NCBI GenBank assembly: GCA_030017815.1
Contig: JASEGX010000006.1
Coordinates: forward strand, 1 to 23,808
Direction: 5' to 3'
Length of the DNA: 23,808 nucleotides
Source: Thermodesulfobacteriota bacterium
GTDB taxonomy: Bacteria > Desulfobacterota > QYQD01
The notes below the pieces were generated by a model. It saw only the letters and a program-made list of their open reading frames with translations. It made no database searches and had not been told where the DNA came from. Made by a program: the position numbers and the translations under genes. Shown in pieces: positions 23,792-23,808 of this stretch (position 1 is its first letter; each line of letters opens with the position of its first letter).

Positions 23792-23808
23792 ATCTCCTCC
23801 CATATAAC

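Noticed and set aside
1..23808. tRNA genes, rRNA, CRISPR arrays or insertion sequences
   Set aside because: No T-loop consensus, regularly spaced repeats, transposase motifs or rRNA-like stretches were found by eye on either strand.

Overview
The window looks like a chromosomal segment of a Gram-negative, deltaproteobacterial (Desulfobacterota-type) organism. LpxC and GmhA point to a lipopolysaccharide outer membrane. A uroporphyrinogen-III methyltransferase/synthase fusion directly behind hemC is an arrangement known from sulfate reducers. An NtrC-type sigma-54 activator with its histidine kinase fits the same group. No rRNA, tRNA, CRISPR array or intact insertion sequence was seen. The genus assignment is not supportable from this sequence alone.

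Layout. (1) 1-5290, plus strand, accessory: a start-less open frame, a Thg1-like 3'-5' tRNA polymerase, a small His-rich protein, a DUF2779 protein (Cas4-like nuclease plus RNase H-like domain), then an A+T-richer pair made of a PD-(D/E)XK nuclease with a restriction-type head domain and an unrecognised protein. A 19-bp direct repeat with one mismatch lies on each side of this block. (2) 5288-6690: a Tat-signal protein of unknown function, and an orphan antitoxin-like gene whose toxin partner appears cut off after 10 codons, with two dyads upstream. (3) 6689-7408: YrfG-like HAD nucleotidase, convergent with (4) a minus-strand operon hisI-hisG-TPR lipoprotein-engB (10131 down to 7478) with overlapping stops and starts. 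(5) lpxC (minus), preceded by a minus-strand operon rnc-radical SAM-era-mobA with overlapping genes. (6) hup (HU) with its own terminator, divergent from (7) a plus-strand run gmhA-conserved unknown-cyclophilin-like-fmdB, a hairpin terminator, then hemC-cobA/hemD. (8) A minus-strand two-component block: lone receiver, membrane histidine kinase, NtrC-family regulator.

How the genes fit together. Most of the right-hand 17 kb is housekeeping: histidine biosynthesis, ribosome assembly and RNA processing (EngB, Era, RNase III), lipid A and heptose synthesis, molybdenum cofactor, and tetrapyrrole synthesis to uroporphyrinogen III and precorrin-2 (siroheme or alternative heme route). The left 5 kb has the look of a horizontally acquired nucleic-acid-processing or defence island: three putative nucleic-acid enzymes in one orientation next to unrecognised proteins. 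The best candidate for an undescribed system is the gene pair at 3065-5011, possibly together with the Thg1-like and DUF2779 genes upstream.
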